Below are positions 55,453-63,826 of a DNA stretch of 64,000 nt, one piece after another. Source of the stretch: CBDCWT01 sp965223305 (GTDB lineage: Bacteria > Planctomycetota > Planctomycetia > Pirellulales > Pirellulaceae); the NCBI GenBank assembly GCA_965223305.1, contig CBDCWT010000073.1:75004-139003 (forward strand). The letters are read 5' to 3'. Under the pieces are notes generated by a model. That model was given only the letters and a program-made list of their open reading frames with translations. It ran no database searches and was not told the origin of the DNA. A program made the translations under genes and the position numbers. How positions within the stretch are numbered: position 1 is the first letter of the stretch; every line of letters begins with the position of its first letter.

Positions 55453-56010
55453 ATGGGTGTGACGTACTTTAAACGGTATCGGATGGAGATCGATCTCCGG
55501 CGACCGTTTTTCGAGCCACCCGGGCTCCCTGCCGGCTACGCCTTGACTCCTTGGCACGAGGCACTGTTGGAGGCGCACGCTGAGGCGAAGTATCGCAGTT
55601 TCTGTATCGAGATCGACGCCAACGTCTTCCCCTGTTTGGGTGAACGGGAGGGGTGCCAACGTTTGATGCGTGAGATCACTCGACGCGAGGGATTTCTTTC
55701 CAGCGCCACATGGCTGTTGCAGCACACCAACGACCAAGGAGAGGTTGATCACTGCGGTACTGTTCAGGGAGTGCGCGACGGCGAACGATACGGGGCGATT
55801 CAGAACTTGGGAATCGAGCCTGGGCATCGGGGTCGTGGGTTGGGCACCGCCCTGCTCCACCAATCGCTGTGTGGATTCCGAAGTGCTGGTCTTCCCAGAG
55901 CTTACTTGGAAGTGACAGCTCAGAACGTGGGCGCAGTGCGGCTTTATCAGCGGCTGGGATTCCACTGTGTCAAGACGGTATACAAAGCCGCCGACGTCGC
56001 GTACGCTTAA
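55453..56010 (+). CDS. GNAT-family N-acetyltransferase
   Basis: 185 aa. The acetyl-CoA-binding motif A is IQNLGIEPGHRGRGLGTALL, with the Q/RxxGxG/A element HRGRGLG; motif B region LEVTAQNVGAVRLYQRLGF is also clear. Substrate unknown. ATG 55453 has GAGGGAG upstream; the frame is open to 55330 through what looks like leader sequence. Confidence 0.87.
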   Translation: MGVTYFKRYRMEIDLRRPFFEPPGLPAGYALTPWHEALLEAHAEAKYRSFCIEIDANVFPCLGEREGCQRLMREITRREGFLSSATWLLQHTNDQGEVDHCGTVQGVRDGERYGAIQNLGIEPGHRGRGLGTALLHQSLCGFRSAGLPRAYLEVTAQNVGAVRLYQRLGFHCVKTVYKAADVAYA

Positions 56011-56097
56011 TCAGCCCGGGGGCAGAGGCGGGTGAGGCTGCTCTCAGCTTGGCTTGCCAAGGGGCTGCGGTGCGCTAGCGTCAATCTCGATGTCTCA

Positions 56098-57360
56098 ATG
56101 ATGGGCAATCTCTTGGACAAAGATCAAATCAAAACGCACGAACTCTCGAACGGGCTGGCGTTGGTGGCTCAGTCGATGCCGTGGCTGGAGTCTGCTGCGT
56201 TTTCACTGTTAGTTCCAGCCGGAAGTTCACTCGATCCCGCCGAGCAGTTGGGATTGGGCAACTTCGTGTGCGAGATGGTCCAGCGCGGTTGCGGTGCGCG
56301 TGATAGCCGTCAGTTTGTTGAGGATTTGGAGCTACTGGGTGCCGATACAGCAGCCTCGGTGTCGAATGCGCACATGAGTTTCAGTGGCGCGATGCCGGCC
56401 GAGAGCCTATTTGAAGTGCTGGCGATCTACGCCGACGTGGTCAGGGCGCCGCGGTTGCCGGCCGAGCAACTGGAAGACAGCCGGCTGGTGTGCCTGCAGG
56501 AGATCCGTTCGGCTGAAGACGACCTAGCGCAGCGCGCGATGATTGAATTACGCCGCCGTCACTATGGGGACCCCTACGGGCGAGCTGGCCACGGCACGGC
56601 GGACGCGGTTCAGCAAATCGGCCTCTCGGACGTACGCCGCCATTGGGAATCCCATTTTCAGCCTTCGGGTTCGATCCTCAGCGTGGCTGGCGGAATTCGC
56701 TGGGCGGAACTGCGGGACGAGGTGGAACGTTGCTTTGCAGATTGGCAGCCGATCGCGCCGCCGCCGCTGACCGAAACCCCGGGTCCCGGCAGCTACGGGC
56801 ACATCCCGCATGAGTCGAGCCAGACGCACATCGCGGTGGCTTATCCGAGTGTTCCGTACTCCGATGAAGAGTATTTTCAGGCTCGGGGAGCGGTTGGTGT
56901 GCTGAGTGACGGCATGAGCTCGCGGTTGTTCACGGAGGTTCGGGAGAAGCGCGGTCTATGCTACACCGTTCAAGCCACCTGTCATTCGCTGCGCGACCGG
57001 GGCAGCGTGATTTGCTATGCGGGTACCACGACAGAGCGGGCGCAAGAGACGCTGGATGTTCTGGTCGCCGAGCTCAGGGACTTGAAGAACGGCGTTGGGG
57101 CCGACGAGCTGGACCGTTTGAAGGCCCGTATCAAGAGTGCGCTGATCATGCAGCAGGAGTCGAGCACTTCGCGGAGCAGCGCGATTGCTGCGGACTGGTA
57201 CTTCCTGGAACGCGTCCGAACGTTGGAAGAGATCGGCGCCATCCTCGATCGGCTAACTTGCGACAGCATCAACCGCTACTTGGCCGGACATCCACCCACC
57301 GAGTTTACTGTGGTGACTTTAGGCGAGCAGGAATTGGAGATGCCTAGTGGAGTTTCGTGA
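56098..57360 (+). CDS. M16-family peptidase-like protein, non-catalytic partner
   Basis: About 420 aa. M16 fold (THELSNGLALVAQSMPWLES at the start; SSRLFTEVREKRGLCYTV in the C-terminal half), but the zinc motif HxxEH is replaced by NFVCE (in LGLGNFVCEMVQRG), so it cannot bind zinc in the usual way. It keeps the Arg/Tyr pair (REKRGLCY) that in M16 proteins positions the substrate. The following gene supplies an intact zinc site; the pair probably forms a heterodimer. Start uncertain: ATG 56098 or a GTG at 56032. Confidence 0.87.
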   Translation: MMGNLLDKDQIKTHELSNGLALVAQSMPWLESAAFSLLVPAGSSLDPAEQLGLGNFVCEMVQRGCGARDSRQFVEDLELLGADTAASVSNAHMSFSGAMPAESLFEVLAIYADVVRAPRLPAEQLEDSRLVCLQEIRSAEDDLAQRAMIELRRRHYGDPYGRAGHGTADAVQQIGLSDVRRHWESHFQPSGSILSVAGGIRWAELRDEVERCFADWQPIAPPPLTETPGPGSYGHIPHESSQTHIAVAYPSVPYSDEEYFQARGAVGVLSDGMSSRLFTEVREKRGLCYTVQATCHSLRDRGSVICYAGTTTERAQETLDVLVAELRDLKNGVGADELDRLKARIKSALIMQQESSTSRSSAIAADWYFLERVRTLEEIGAILDRLTCDSINRYLAGHPPTEFTVVTLGEQELEMPSGVS

Positions 57361-58582
57361 GCACGTCTTGTCGAATGGGCTGCAAGTAGTGGCGGAGTGC
57401 AATCCATCCGCTTACTCGACCGCCATCGCCTTCTTAGTCAACACCGGATCGCGCGACGAGTCGGCTGAGAACTGGGGCGTTAGCCATTTCTTGGAGCACA
57501 TGGCCTTTAAAGGGACTAGCCTGCGTTCAGCGGAGGACGTGAACCGCGAGCTGGATGAGCTGGGATCGCATTCCAACGCATTTACAAGTGAGGAAAACAC
57601 CGTCTACTATGCCGCCGTGTTGCCCGAACTTTCGGATCGTGCCTTGGAGCTGCTGAGTGACATCATGCGGCCCTCGCTCCGCCAAGCCGACTTTGACATA
57701 GAAAAACAGGTGATCCTTGAAGAGATTGCCAAATACGAAGATCAACCTCCCTACGGTGCCCACGAGAAGTGCATGGCGATTCACTTTGGCGAGCATCCCC
57801 TGGGTCGTAGCGTGCTGGGCACGACCCAGACTGTGGGCGGACTGAAACGCGGGCAGATGCAAGCCTACTTTGACGAGCGCTACAGTCCTGGCAACATCGT
57901 GCTCGCCGCCGCAGGCAACGTCGAATTCGATCGATTCGTGCAGCAGGCGGAACGGTACTGCGGAGAGTGGAAATACTTGCCAGTGTCGCGCGACACCTCC
58001 GCCGCAGCGGGACACGGGGGATTGAGCGTTATCGAGAGACCATCCGCGATCCAACAGTACATTGTGCAAACAAGCGACAGCCCAGCAGTTGAGGACGACG
58101 ACCGCTACGTTGCCCGCCTGCTGGCGACAATCGTAGGGGACGATAGCGGGAGTCGCTTTTTCTGGGAGTTGGTTGACACAGGAATCGCAGAGTATGCGTC
58201 TGTGGGAGCCTATGAGTTTCACGGCGGTGGAATCCTCATGATGTTTCTCTGTTGCGCCCCGGAGGAGGCCGAAGAGAGCTTGCAGCGAATCGAGGCGATC
58301 GAACGCGAAGTGGAACGAGACGGAGTAACGGAAGACGAGCTCGAGCGTGCGAAGAGCAAAGTCGGTTCGCAGATTATTCTGCAAAGTGAACGGCCGACCA
58401 ATCGGCTTTTCTCTGTGGGCGGCAACTGGTTGCAGCGCCGCGAATACCTGACGGTTCGCGAGACGGTGAACGCCTATCAAGCGGTGACACGCGACGACAT
58501 CGCCGCCTATCTCCGTCGCTTTCCACTATCTCGCAAGACGACTGTAGCGGTGGGGCCGCTCAGCCATTTGCAGTTGCCTTGA
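57347..58582 (+). CDS. M16-family zinc peptidase, catalytic subunit
   Basis: 411 aa. HFLEH at residues 47-51 with downstream Glu in VILEEIAKYEDQ forms the inverted zinc site of M16 peptidases. Resembles mitochondrial processing peptidase beta and bacterial YmxG/PqqL types. Overlaps the preceding non-catalytic partner by 14 bp, indicating coupled synthesis. Substrate unknown; M16 enzymes degrade or trim short peptides. Confidence 0.92.
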   Translation: MEFREHVLSNGLQVVAECNPSAYSTAIAFLVNTGSRDESAENWGVSHFLEHMAFKGTSLRSAEDVNRELDELGSHSNAFTSEENTVYYAAVLPELSDRALELLSDIMRPSLRQADFDIEKQVILEEIAKYEDQPPYGAHEKCMAIHFGEHPLGRSVLGTTQTVGGLKRGQMQAYFDERYSPGNIVLAAAGNVEFDRFVQQAERYCGEWKYLPVSRDTSAAAGHGGLSVIERPSAIQQYIVQTSDSPAVEDDDRYVARLLATIVGDDSGSRFFWELVDTGIAEYASVGAYEFHGGGILMMFLCCAPEEAEESLQRIEAIEREVERDGVTEDELERAKSKVGSQIILQSERPTNRLFSVGGNWLQRREYLTVRETVNAYQAVTRDDIAAYLRRFPLSRKTTVAVGPLSHLQLP

Positions 58583-58737
58583 ATTGCAAATAAGCCGGCA
58601 AATGGGCAACTGCTGCCCATCCCGGATGACCGGTATCTCCCCGCTTAAGCCGACCGCACGGGACCGAAAGCGCCGCTCTCCGGATCTCTTAGCTCGCGGC
58701 CTACCGATTGCCGGTTCGATACCTAATACGTTGCTAG

Positions 58738-58911
58738 CCCGGATTATTCATGAAGATCGTCGCGAGAGGCTGTAAGTACGTTCGTGGCAAGGAAGGCGAG
58801 CAATTCTTCCGCAGGCGTATTGAAGCAATACGTCGAGGGAGAATTGTGAAGCATGACGAAGCCACGGATGGACTTACGACTTCGTAGCAGATCGCTCATG
58901 AATAATTCTGG
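58738..58911. mobile_element. MITE copy 3 (174 bp foldback element)
   Basis: Ends CCCGGATTATTCATGA and TCATGAATAATTCTGG, flanked by CTAG direct repeats (58734-58737 and 58912-58915). Same orientation as copy 2 and nearly identical to it. The remainder of 58583-58955 shows no gene. Confidence 0.92.
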
Positions 58912-58955
58912 CTAGGCCTTCTTTGCACTGCAGATTCGACACGAGGACCTTTGCG

Positions 58956-59408
58956 ATGACACGGGCATCTTACCTCTCCCTGATCTTGGCGGTGGCCTTT
59001 TTCGGCGACGTCCGCGCAGGAATTCACAACACGCTGATGAGGCGGCTGGGATACGGTTGGAGCGACGGCTATCATGCGCCCCGTTACTCGCCCTACGGCT
59101 GCCAGCGCCCTTCACTACACGGGTGGAGTGCCGGCTTTGTAGTTCCCACTGGCTGGCACACAGCTCCTGTCGGGCTGCCGAGAAACACGATGTTGCCTCC
59201 TGCCCAGTCCAACCTGCTTCAGCGCCCGCCATCTGGTCCTCGTAAGCCAATTGCGTATGATACGATGTGGCCGGACCCCGTTCTGACGATCCCTGGTGGG
59301 GACTCGGCCGCTTCAATAAACGCGAACCCGCCGACCAACTTGATTCCGGCCGCGACCGGACGAAAATGGCCCGGACTGCTGCCGTGGAGATCAGGAGTGA
59401 ATCGCTAA
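58956..59408 (+). CDS. Small exported hypothetical protein
   Basis: 150 aa. Signal peptide MTRASYLSLILAVAFFGDVR, cleaved near RAG. The mature part is rich in Pro, Gly, Tyr and Trp and has no recognised domain. ATG 58956 has GAGG upstream. Its TAA stop overlaps the ndk start codon (TAATG), so the two may be co-translated. Confidence 0.6.
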   Translation: MTRASYLSLILAVAFFGDVRAGIHNTLMRRLGYGWSDGYHAPRYSPYGCQRPSLHGWSAGFVVPTGWHTAPVGLPRNTMLPPAQSNLLQRPPSGPRKPIAYDTMWPDPVLTIPGGDSAASINANPPTNLIPAATGRKWPGLLPWRSGVNR

Positions 59409-59866
59409 TGGAACGAACCCTCGTCTTGCTCAAGCCCGACTGTGTCCAGCGGCGGTTAATCGGCCGCATCATGACTCGACTCGAGGACAAGGGGCTCAAC
59501 CTGGTTGCCATCAAGATGATCCAGGTCACACCGGATCTGGCGAGGCAGCACTACGCCGAGCACGTCGACAAACCGTTCTATCCAGGACTGGAGAAGTTCA
59601 TCACCGGTGCCCCGGTGGTGGCGATGGTCGTCGTTGGGTTGGAAGCGATCCGCGTGGTCCGCGACTTGCTCGGCGCGACAAGTGGTCTGAAAGCGACGGC
59701 CGGCACGATTCGGGGTGACTTTAGCAGCAGTCGCCAAATGAACTTGGTGCATGCCTCAGACGGTCCCAAGGCTGCTGATCGAGAGATCCAGCTCTACTTT
59801 TCAGCCGACGAGATCTGCGACTACGAGCCGACACTGACGCCTTGGATGAAGGCGGCCGACGAGTAG
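59408..59866 (+). CDS. ndk: Nucleoside diphosphate kinase
   Basis: 152 aa. MERTLVLLKPDCVQRRLIGR is the canonical N-terminus and NLVHASDG carries the phosphorylated active-site His (residue 115). Balances NTP pools by gamma-phosphate transfer. AGGAGTG lies upstream of ATG 59408; the frame is open farther upstream inside the preceding gene but without family resemblance. pyrF follows directly. Confidence 0.95.
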   Translation: MERTLVLLKPDCVQRRLIGRIMTRLEDKGLNLVAIKMIQVTPDLARQHYAEHVDKPFYPGLEKFITGAPVVAMVVVGLEAIRVVRDLLGATSGLKATAGTIRGDFSSSRQMNLVHASDGPKAADREIQLYFSADEICDYEPTLTPWMKAADE

Positions 59867-59875
59867 GTGAGTCGC

Positions 59876-60796
59876 ATGCCCTCCTTCGCCCAGCGATTAG
59901 CCGATTCGGTCAGAAGCAAGAGAACGCCTACTCTCGTCGGCCTAGATCCCCGCTACTCTGCGATCCCTGCAGGGCTGAAACAGGGGATCGATGCCGCCGA
60001 TCATCGTCAAGTGGCCGGCGTATTCAGGGCATTCTGCTGCGGTGTCATTGACGTGGTCGCGTCACTGGTTCCAGCGGTCAAGCCGCAGGCAGCTTTCTTC
60101 GAGCAACTGGGCCCGGCTGGCATGCAGGCGCTTTGGGAGGTGATCGAGTACGCCCGTCGCAAGCAGCTGATCGTGATCCTGGACGGTAAGCGGAACGACA
60201 TCGGTTCAACCGCGGCCGGCTACGCGGCTGCCTACTTGGGGCCGGACAGTGCCTGGCGCGCCGACGCGCTGACGGTCAGCCCGTACCTGGGCAGTGACAG
60301 CCTCACGCCGTTTGTCGAGGTGGCCGTCCGCGACGACGCTGGGATTTTTGTGTTGGTGAAGACGTCCAATCCGGGCGGCGGGTTGTTTCAAGATTTGACA
60401 GCAGACGGCGAGCCCATCTACGAGCACGTCGCTCGGCATCTTCAGCAACTCGCGGCGCCTGCGGGCGCGTCGGGAGGATATGGTCCGGTGGGCGCGGTTG
60501 TTGGGGCGACGTACCCCGATCAGCTGAGCGCATTGCGGGCCATTATGCCTGGTTGCTGGTTTCTGGTACCGGGTTTTGGTGCTCAGGGTGGCGCGGCAAA
60601 AGACGTGGCGGGCGGCTTCGACGAGCAAGGTCTGGGTGCGATCGTCAACAATTCACGCGCTCTGATCTTCGCCCACGCTCGCCCAGAGTTCCAAGAGCGA
60701 TACGGTAGTTCGCGTTGGCAGGATGCAGTGCACGTAGCTACGCAGCTCATGATCGAGCAGCTGCGCAGCGAGACCCCCGCCGGGCGGCTGGTGTGA
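59876..60796 (+). CDS. pyrF: Orotidine 5'-phosphate decarboxylase (type 2)
   Basis: 306 aa. FAQRLADSVRSKRTPTLVGL, AVKPQAAFFEQLGPAGMQAL and VILDGKRNDIGSTAAGYA (catalytic Asp/Lys/Asp near 103-108) match the longer type 2 PyrF of actinobacteria, planctomycetes and myxobacteria. Final step of UMP synthesis. ATG 59876 is preferred over GTG 59867 because AGGTGAG is well spaced from it. Ten bp after ndk, giving a nucleotide-metabolism pair. Confidence 0.93.
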   Translation: MPSFAQRLADSVRSKRTPTLVGLDPRYSAIPAGLKQGIDAADHRQVAGVFRAFCCGVIDVVASLVPAVKPQAAFFEQLGPAGMQALWEVIEYARRKQLIVILDGKRNDIGSTAAGYAAAYLGPDSAWRADALTVSPYLGSDSLTPFVEVAVRDDAGIFVLVKTSNPGGGLFQDLTADGEPIYEHVARHLQQLAAPAGASGGYGPVGAVVGATYPDQLSALRAIMPGCWFLVPGFGAQGGAAKDVAGGFDEQGLGAIVNNSRALIFAHARPEFQERYGSSRWQDAVHVATQLMIEQLRSETPAGRLV

Positions 60797-60853
60797 TGTT
60801 GAGGCCGGCCGAGTGGTCTGCCGGGCTCCACGCCAAGATAGGGTGAATGCCTG

Positions 60854-61828
60854 ATGGACATCGATCAAGTTCACTTGGCCGCGAGGAGGTTGCGGGGTGT
60901 TGGGCACCGCACACCCGTTGTCACCTGCGAGACCCTCGACCGGTTGGCGGAGCGGCGACTCTTTTTCAAGTGCGAGTTGTTTCAGAAAGTCGGGGCCTTC
61001 AAGTTTCGTGGAGCCTACAACGCAGTTTGCGCACTGGACGAGACGACCGCTGCTCGCGGCGTGGTGACGCACAGTTCCGGCAACCATGCTCAGGCGCTGG
61101 CCCTGGCCGCGCGGATGCGCGGCATCACGGCGCACATTGTAATGCCGCGTACGGCACCAGCGGTCAAACGGCGAGCCGTCGCGGGGTATGGCGGGAAGAT
61201 CATCGAGTGTGAGCCAACCTTGGAAGCGCGCGAGCAGACCGCCGCCGCCGTGCTGGAAGAGACCGGCGCCACGCTCATTCCACCCTACGATGATCCGCAG
61301 ATCATCGCCGGCCAGGGCACCGTGGCTCTTGAGCTGCTGGAGCAGCAGCCCGATCTGGACGCGGTGATCGCACCCATCGGCGGCGGAGGATTGGTGAGTG
61401 GAATCTGTGTCGCCGTCGCTGCGATCAAGCCGTCGCTGAAGATCTTTGCTGCTGAACCTGCAGGAGCGGATGACGCCTATCGCTCGCTGCAGGCTGGGCG
61501 TCTGATCCTGCCGACCGAGTCGAAGACTCTTGCCGACGGATTACTGACCGGGCTGGGCCAACTGACGTGGCCGATTGTGCGAGACCATCTAGAGTGCGTC
61601 ATCCGCGTAGACGATGAACAGATCTTGCAGGCAATGCAACTGCTCTGGGAGCGGGCGAAGCTGATTGTGGAGCCGAGCGGGGCGGTTGCCTTGGCCGCCG
61701 TGCTGTCAGACGAGTTCAGGGCTCTCGACCAACCCAGGCAGGTGGGCATTGTGTTGAGCGGCGGCAATGTCGATGTGGGAGGCGTGTTCTCGAGCGACAC
61801 CTTGCTCGCACTGCAGAGCGCTCGCTAA
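60854..61828 (+). CDS. PLP-dependent threonine/serine dehydratase or serine racemase
   Basis: 324 aa fold-type II PLP enzyme. KVGAFKFRGAYNA contains the PLP Lys (Lys50), SSGNHAQALALAARM the substrate loop, and PIGGGGLVSG the phosphate-binding loop. There is no C-terminal ACT regulatory domain, so it is closer to catabolic threonine dehydratase or serine racemase than to biosynthetic IlvA. 57 bp after pyrF. Confidence 0.9.
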   Translation: MDIDQVHLAARRLRGVGHRTPVVTCETLDRLAERRLFFKCELFQKVGAFKFRGAYNAVCALDETTAARGVVTHSSGNHAQALALAARMRGITAHIVMPRTAPAVKRRAVAGYGGKIIECEPTLEAREQTAAAVLEETGATLIPPYDDPQIIAGQGTVALELLEQQPDLDAVIAPIGGGGLVSGICVAVAAIKPSLKIFAAEPAGADDAYRSLQAGRLILPTESKTLADGLLTGLGQLTWPIVRDHLECVIRVDDEQILQAMQLLWERAKLIVEPSGAVALAAVLSDEFRALDQPRQVGIVLSGGNVDVGGVFSSDTLLALQSAR

Positions 61829-61900
61829 CGTCGGTGGCGCGCCGCGTCATCGACCGTTGGGCGGGATAGCTGTGTTGCGATTCGAACCGTCCTCTACCGA

Positions 61901-61973
61901 AACCGGATGCTAACGCATTCCGGCTGATCAGTGTGACCGTGCAACATCAGCCGCTGGGCGTTAGCCCACGGTT
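61901..61973. repeat. REP-A inverted pair
   Basis: A REP-A copy of the ATGC/GCAT subtype (61901-61928) and one of the GGGC/GCCC subtype inverted (61946-61973), joined through their CTGAT ends with a 17-bp spacer. This is the opposite pairing geometry to the pair at 4163-4222. Confidence 0.75.
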
Positions 61974-62103
61974 CTTGACCCGTACAAACATGAGATTGAA
62001 TCCAGTTCGACGGAGACTTGTATGGCGGTCGGCAACCGGGTAGGTGTAAAATGAGATGTTTCTGCTCCCCACCCGTTAACTCCGGTAAAAATGGTGCCCA
62101 ACG

Positions 62104-63399
62104 ATGAGCAGCAAGCTGAACCGCCGTCGATTCCTGAGCGCCGCAGCCGCCACCGGGCTGACGGTCGGCAGAGCTCGATCGCTGTACCCACAGGAAAAGA
62201 ACAGACACCGGGTGGAGCGTCCGGGAGTTGGGGTGATCGGCCTACGTTACCAAGGCTCGGTCGACGCCCACAAGGCGGCCCACCACGGCGACATCGTTGC
62301 GGTTTGCGACGTAGATCAACATGTCCGTGACCAGGCCAAGGCCTCTTTCGGTAGTACGCCGTTCGCCTATGAGGACTATCGCGACTTGCTGGCCCGGAAG
62401 GAGGTTGACGTCGTCGTGATCGGGACACCCGATCACTGGCACGTCAAGATGGCGGTCGATGCCTTGCGGGCGGGCAAGGATGTCTATGTCGAGAAGCCGC
62501 TGACGCTGACGGTGGATGAAGGCAAGTTGCTACGGAGCGTGGTGGCCAAGACGGGCGGCGTCTTGCAGGTCGGTTCGTGGCAGCGGAGCGATGCCCGGTT
62601 TCGCCGAGCCGTGGAGATGGTTCGCCATGGTCGGATCGGCAACCTCCGTAAGGTCGACGTTGTGCTGGGACGAAACAAAGTCGGCGGCCCCTTTCAGCAG
62701 AGACCGGTGCCGGGACACTTCAACTGGGAGCTATGGCAGGGGCAGACACCGGCCACCCCCTATCTGGAAGAACGAAGTCACTACACATTCCGCTGGTGGC
62801 ATGAGTATTCTGGCGGCCAAATGACCGATTGGGGAGCCCATCATCTTGACATCGCTCAATGGGCCATTGACTCTCTCCCCGTCACGATCGAAGGTCAAGC
62901 AGTTTATCCGCAGGTGACCGATGGCTACAACGTGGCGACTAATTTCACCGCATCCTACACCTACCAGAACGGCGTTACGATGTCGGTTTCAGATACGGGC
63001 CGCAACGGGATCATGTTTACCGGTGATCGGGGTCGTATCTTCGTGAACCGAGCGCGGCTTTCGGGGAAACCGGTGGAAGATCTGGCGACGAATCCTCTGC
63101 CACGAGAGAGTTTTGACATCTACGATCATGATAATCTCGAGCGGCCAGAACGAGCCGGGAAGTTGGACGCGATCGTCAACCACATGGGGAATTTCTTCGA
63201 CTGTGTTCAGTCGCGGAGTGCTCCAATTTCGGATGTCGAGAGCCAGCATCGGAGCGTTACGACCTGTCATCTGGGAAATATCGCCATGCGCCTAGGCCGC
63301 CAGCTGACGTGGGATCCGCAAGCCGAACAATTTGTTGGGGACAGCGCGGCAAATCGAATGTTGTCGCGTGAACAGCGGAGTGGTTTTGAGGTCGTTTGA
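62104..63399 (+). CDS. Tat-exported Gfo/Idh/MocA-family oxidoreductase
   Basis: 431 aa. A Tat signal (NRRRFLSAAAATGLTVG) precedes a Rossmann domain (GVGVIGLRYQG); YVEKPLTLTVDEG is the conserved EKP motif, and GGQMTDWGAHHLDIAQW the C-terminal substrate region. NAD(P)-dependent sugar or cyclitol dehydrogenases of this type are greatly expanded in planctomycetes. The ATG follows a leader with weak ribosome-binding sequence. A second family member starts to appear at the end of the window on the other strand. Confidence 0.92.
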   Translation: MSSKLNRRRFLSAAAATGLTVGRARSLYPQEKNRHRVERPGVGVIGLRYQGSVDAHKAAHHGDIVAVCDVDQHVRDQAKASFGSTPFAYEDYRDLLARKEVDVVVIGTPDHWHVKMAVDALRAGKDVYVEKPLTLTVDEGKLLRSVVAKTGGVLQVGSWQRSDARFRRAVEMVRHGRIGNLRKVDVVLGRNKVGGPFQQRPVPGHFNWELWQGQTPATPYLEERSHYTFRWWHEYSGGQMTDWGAHHLDIAQWAIDSLPVTIEGQAVYPQVTDGYNVATNFTASYTYQNGVTMSVSDTGRNGIMFTGDRGRIFVNRARLSGKPVEDLATNPLPRESFDIYDHDNLERPERAGKLDAIVNHMGNFFDCVQSRSAPISDVESQHRSVTTCHLGNIAMRLGRQLTWDPQAEQFVGDSAANRMLSREQRSGFEVV

Positions 63400-63414
63400 G
63401 GCATGAGATACTAA

Positions 63415-63590
63415 CCCGAATCATTCATGAGCGATCTACTGCGAGGACGCAAGTGCTTCCGTGGACTGCGTCAGGCGGCACGATTCTTCCTCAACGTATG
63501 CTACGAATACGCCTGCGGAAGAATCGCTTGCCTTCCCTTGCCACGAAAACACTTACGCCCTCTCGCTACGATCTTCATGAATAATCCGGG
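63415..63590. mobile_element. MITE copy 4 (176 bp foldback element, more diverged)
   Basis: Ends CCCGAATCATTCATGA and TCATGAATAATCCGGG, flanked by CTAA direct repeats (63411-63414 and 63591-63594). Same orientation as copy 1, but with a diverged interior around CCTCAACGTATGCTACGAAT. Confidence 0.9.
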
Positions 63591-63642
63591 CTAATAGTCA
63601 AGGTCCTCGCGCCCAACGGCCTTCGGCCACCTTCTCCCCGGG

Positions 63643-63810
63643 AGGCTGTGCAGCTCTTGAGTTAGTGCGTGATTTCGTCTTTCGTCACTCTCCCCCCCGG
63701 GGAGAGTCGGCCCGAAGGGCCGGAGAGGGGGGGGCGCGCCTCGAGGCGATCACTCCCGGGCAGCCCTCCCCGGACGCTATCGCGTCCGACCCTCCCGCGC
63801 GCGGGAGGGT
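63643..63810. repeat. GTGCAGCTCTTGAGTTA repeat and double-hairpin unit
   Basis: A diverged copy of the GTGCAGCTTTTAAGTTA repeat (about 63648), then the CTCTCCCC / GGGCCG double hairpin (about 63688-63731), then CGGACGCTATCGCGTCCG and CCTCCCGCGCGCGGGAGG palindromes. No gene. Confidence 0.6.
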
Positions 63811-63826
63811 GAAGCCGATGTCCGCT

